A stretch of DNA of 7,679 nt from Burkholderiales bacterium. GTDB lineage: Bacteria; Pseudomonadota; Gammaproteobacteria; Burkholderiales; SG8-39. The stretch lies in the NCBI GenBank assembly GCA_025929745.1, contig JAICPQ010000130.1, positions 1 to 7,679 on the forward strand, in the 5' to 3' direction. The notes under the pieces were generated by a model that was not told where the DNA came from, did no database searches, and saw only the letters and a program-made list of their open reading frames with translations. The position numbers and the translations under genes were made by a program. Positions 6,475 through 7,679 of the stretch are shown here, piece after piece. Position 1 is the stretch's first letter; every line of letters starts with the position of its first letter.

Positions 6475-7679
6475 ATGCAAGGGGTCTCCGCGAGGCGGGT
6501 GAGCGAGCTCCTCGCCGGCGCCGGCGAGTTGGCGCTGCTCGACGTGCGCGAGCAAGGCGTTCATTACCGCGGCCATCCGTTCTTCGCCTGCTCGGCGCCG
6601 CTGTCGCGCCTCGAGCTCGTGATCGGCGACCTGGTGCCGCGCAAGACCGTACGCGTGGTCGTCCTCGACGGCGGTGGCGAGGGCCTGGCCGAGAAAGCCG
6701 AGCGCAAGCTCGGCGAGCTCGGGTATACCGACGTCGCCGTCTTGGAAGGCGGCTGCCAAGGGTGGAAGGCGGACGGCCTCGAGCTCTTCAGCGGCGTTAA
6801 CGTCCCGTCCAAAGCGTTCGGCGAGTTCGTCGAGCATCATTACGCGACCCCGCGCATCGCCCCGGGCGAGCTCAAGCGCCTGCAGCAGCTGAAGAAAGTG
6901 GTGGTGGTGGACTCGCGCCCGTTCGAGGAATACCACCGCATGAACATCCCCGGCGGCATCGACATGCCGGGCGCCGAGCTCGTGTGGCGCATCCACGACC
7001 TGGCGCCAAGCCCGGACACGCTGGTCGTCGTGAACTGCGCCGGGCGCACGCGCAGCATCATCGGCTGTCAATCGTTGCGCAACGCCGGCATCCCGAACCC
7101 CGTGGTGGCGCTGAAGGACGGAACCATGGGCTGGGAGCTGGCGGGATACACAGTCGAGCGCGGTGCCGAGCGCGTCGCGCCGCCGCCGTCGGACGACGGG
7201 CGCAAGAAGGCGCTCGCCGCCGCGGAGCGTGTCGCGAAGCGCTTCGGTGTGCGCTCCTGCACATCACGGGATGTCGCCGCCTGGAAGGAAGACAATAGCC
7301 GAACGCTCTATCTCCTGGATGTACGCCCGCGCGAGGAGTTCGAGCGCGCGCGCGTCGGCGGCTCGCGCCACGCACCGGGCGGCCAGCTCGTGCAGGCGTC
7401 CGACGAATACGTCGGCGTGCGCAATGCGCGCGTCGTGCTCATCGATCCCGAACGCGTGCGCGCGGTGATGAGCGCCTCATGGCTCATCCAGATGGGATGG
7501 CCGGAGGTGTATGTGCTCGAGGACGCGAAGCTGACCGAAAGCGGGCCGCGCACGCCGCGCGCTCCTGCACCGCCACCCTGGCCGACGGTCGCGACCATTC
7601 CGGACGGCGCCGCAGTGCTCGACCTCTCGACGAGCCTGCGCTTTTACAAGGCGCACATTCCGGGTGCATGGTGGGGCGT
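6475..7679 (+). CDS. Tandem rhodanese-domain protein, 3' end outside the window
   Basis: An open frame of 401 codons runs from ATG 6475 to the window edge without a stop. An in-frame TAA at 6463-6465 makes this the earliest possible ATG. It holds consecutive rhodanese (sulfurtransferase) units, each starting with a 'LLDVR'-like strand. Domain 1 (about 18-103) has LLDVREQGVHYRGHPFF and EGGCQGW, but Asp65 in place of the active-site Cys. Domain 2 (about 125-230) has VVVVDSRPFEEY, an intact loop CAGRTR with Cys188, and KDGTMGWELAG. Domain 3 (about 262-352) has LLDVRPREEF, with Asp324 at the Cys position. Domain 4 begins near 378 (AVLDLSTSLRFYKAHIPGA). Rhodaneses move sulfane sulfur between thiols, so only domain 2 of those visible looks catalytic. 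No signal peptide is seen, so it is probably cytoplasmic. A GTG at 6499 with GAGG close upstream is a less likely alternative start. Confidence 0.9.
   Translation, partial: MQGVSARRVSELLAGAGELALLDVREQGVHYRGHPFFACSAPLSRLELVIGDLVPRKTVRVVVLDGGGEGLAEKAERKLGELGYTDVAVLEGGCQGWKADGLELFSGVNVPSKAFGEFVEHHYATPRIAPGELKRLQQLKKVVVVDSRPFEEYHRMNIPGGIDMPGAELVWRIHDLAPSPDTLVVVNCAGRTRSIIGCQSLRNAGIPNPVVALKDGTMGWELAGYTVERGAERVAPPPSDDGRKKALAAAERVAKRFGVRSCTSRDVAAWKEDNSRTLYLLDVRPREEFERARVGGSRHAPGGQLVQASDEYVGVRNARVVLIDPERVRAVMSASWLIQMGWPEVYVLEDAKLTESGPRTPRAPAPPPWPTVATIPDGAAVLDLSTSLRFYKAHIPGAWWG

Noticed and set aside
6897..6908. Run of four GTG codons in the rhodanese gene
   Set aside because: It encodes the hydrophobic beta strand that normally opens a rhodanese domain and is too short to count as a meaningful repeat.
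6433..7071. Upstream extension of the ACT-domain frame to 353 residues
   Set aside because: The extra part is antisense to the rhodanese repeats and has low-information composition; the strong GGAGGAG before 6432 marks the true start.

Overview
The window is a GC-rich, densely coded bacterial chromosome segment. It has no IS elements, tRNAs, rRNAs, CRISPR arrays or long repeats that I can see. Codon use, very tight gene packing and the protein families suggest a proteobacterium, most likely a betaproteobacterium of the Burkholderiales/Rhodocyclales type; this is inference from family resemblance only.

Bases 1-5510 are the downstream part of a plus-strand catabolic operon for an ortho-substituted benzoate handled as its CoA thioester. 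In order it carries the tail of an enoyl-CoA hydratase/isomerase-like gene, an acyl-CoA dehydrogenase, a benzoate-family aryl-CoA ligase, a small Rid/YjgF-family protein, and a 781-residue fusion of an FAD aromatic hydroxylase with an Old-Yellow-Enzyme FMN reductase. The fusion is the hallmark of 2-aminobenzoyl-CoA monooxygenase/reductase, and the set matches the aerobic 'hybrid' 2-aminobenzoate (anthranilate) pathway described in Azoarcus evansii. The ligase would make the CoA ester. The fusion would hydroxylate and reduce the ring with O2 and NADH to a non-aromatic amino-oxo-cyclohexene-CoA. The dehydrogenase and hydratase would work on the alicyclic acyl-CoA in a beta-oxidation manner. A salicylyl-CoA role is the main alternative. 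Every gene junction is a 1- or 4-base stop/start overlap, so the genes are probably translationally coupled. The operon promoter lies upstream of the window.

Bases 5507-6013 hold a small, apparently exported protein of unknown function, joined to the operon by another 4-base overlap. It ends tail-to-tail against a minus-strand gene for a tandem ACT-domain protein (6010-6432). The two stop codons share one CTAG palindrome.

A 42-base divergent gap (6433-6474) separates the ACT gene from a plus-strand gene that runs off the window end (6475 to beyond 7679). This last gene encodes a tandem rhodanese-repeat protein in which only the second of three complete domains has the active-site cysteine; a fourth domain begins at the edge.

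The points most worth a second look are the Rid protein that lacks the catalytic arginine of classical RidA inside an amine-handling pathway, the Asp in place of the flavin-tuning Cys in the OYE half, and the degenerate rhodanese array. No wholly new system is evident.
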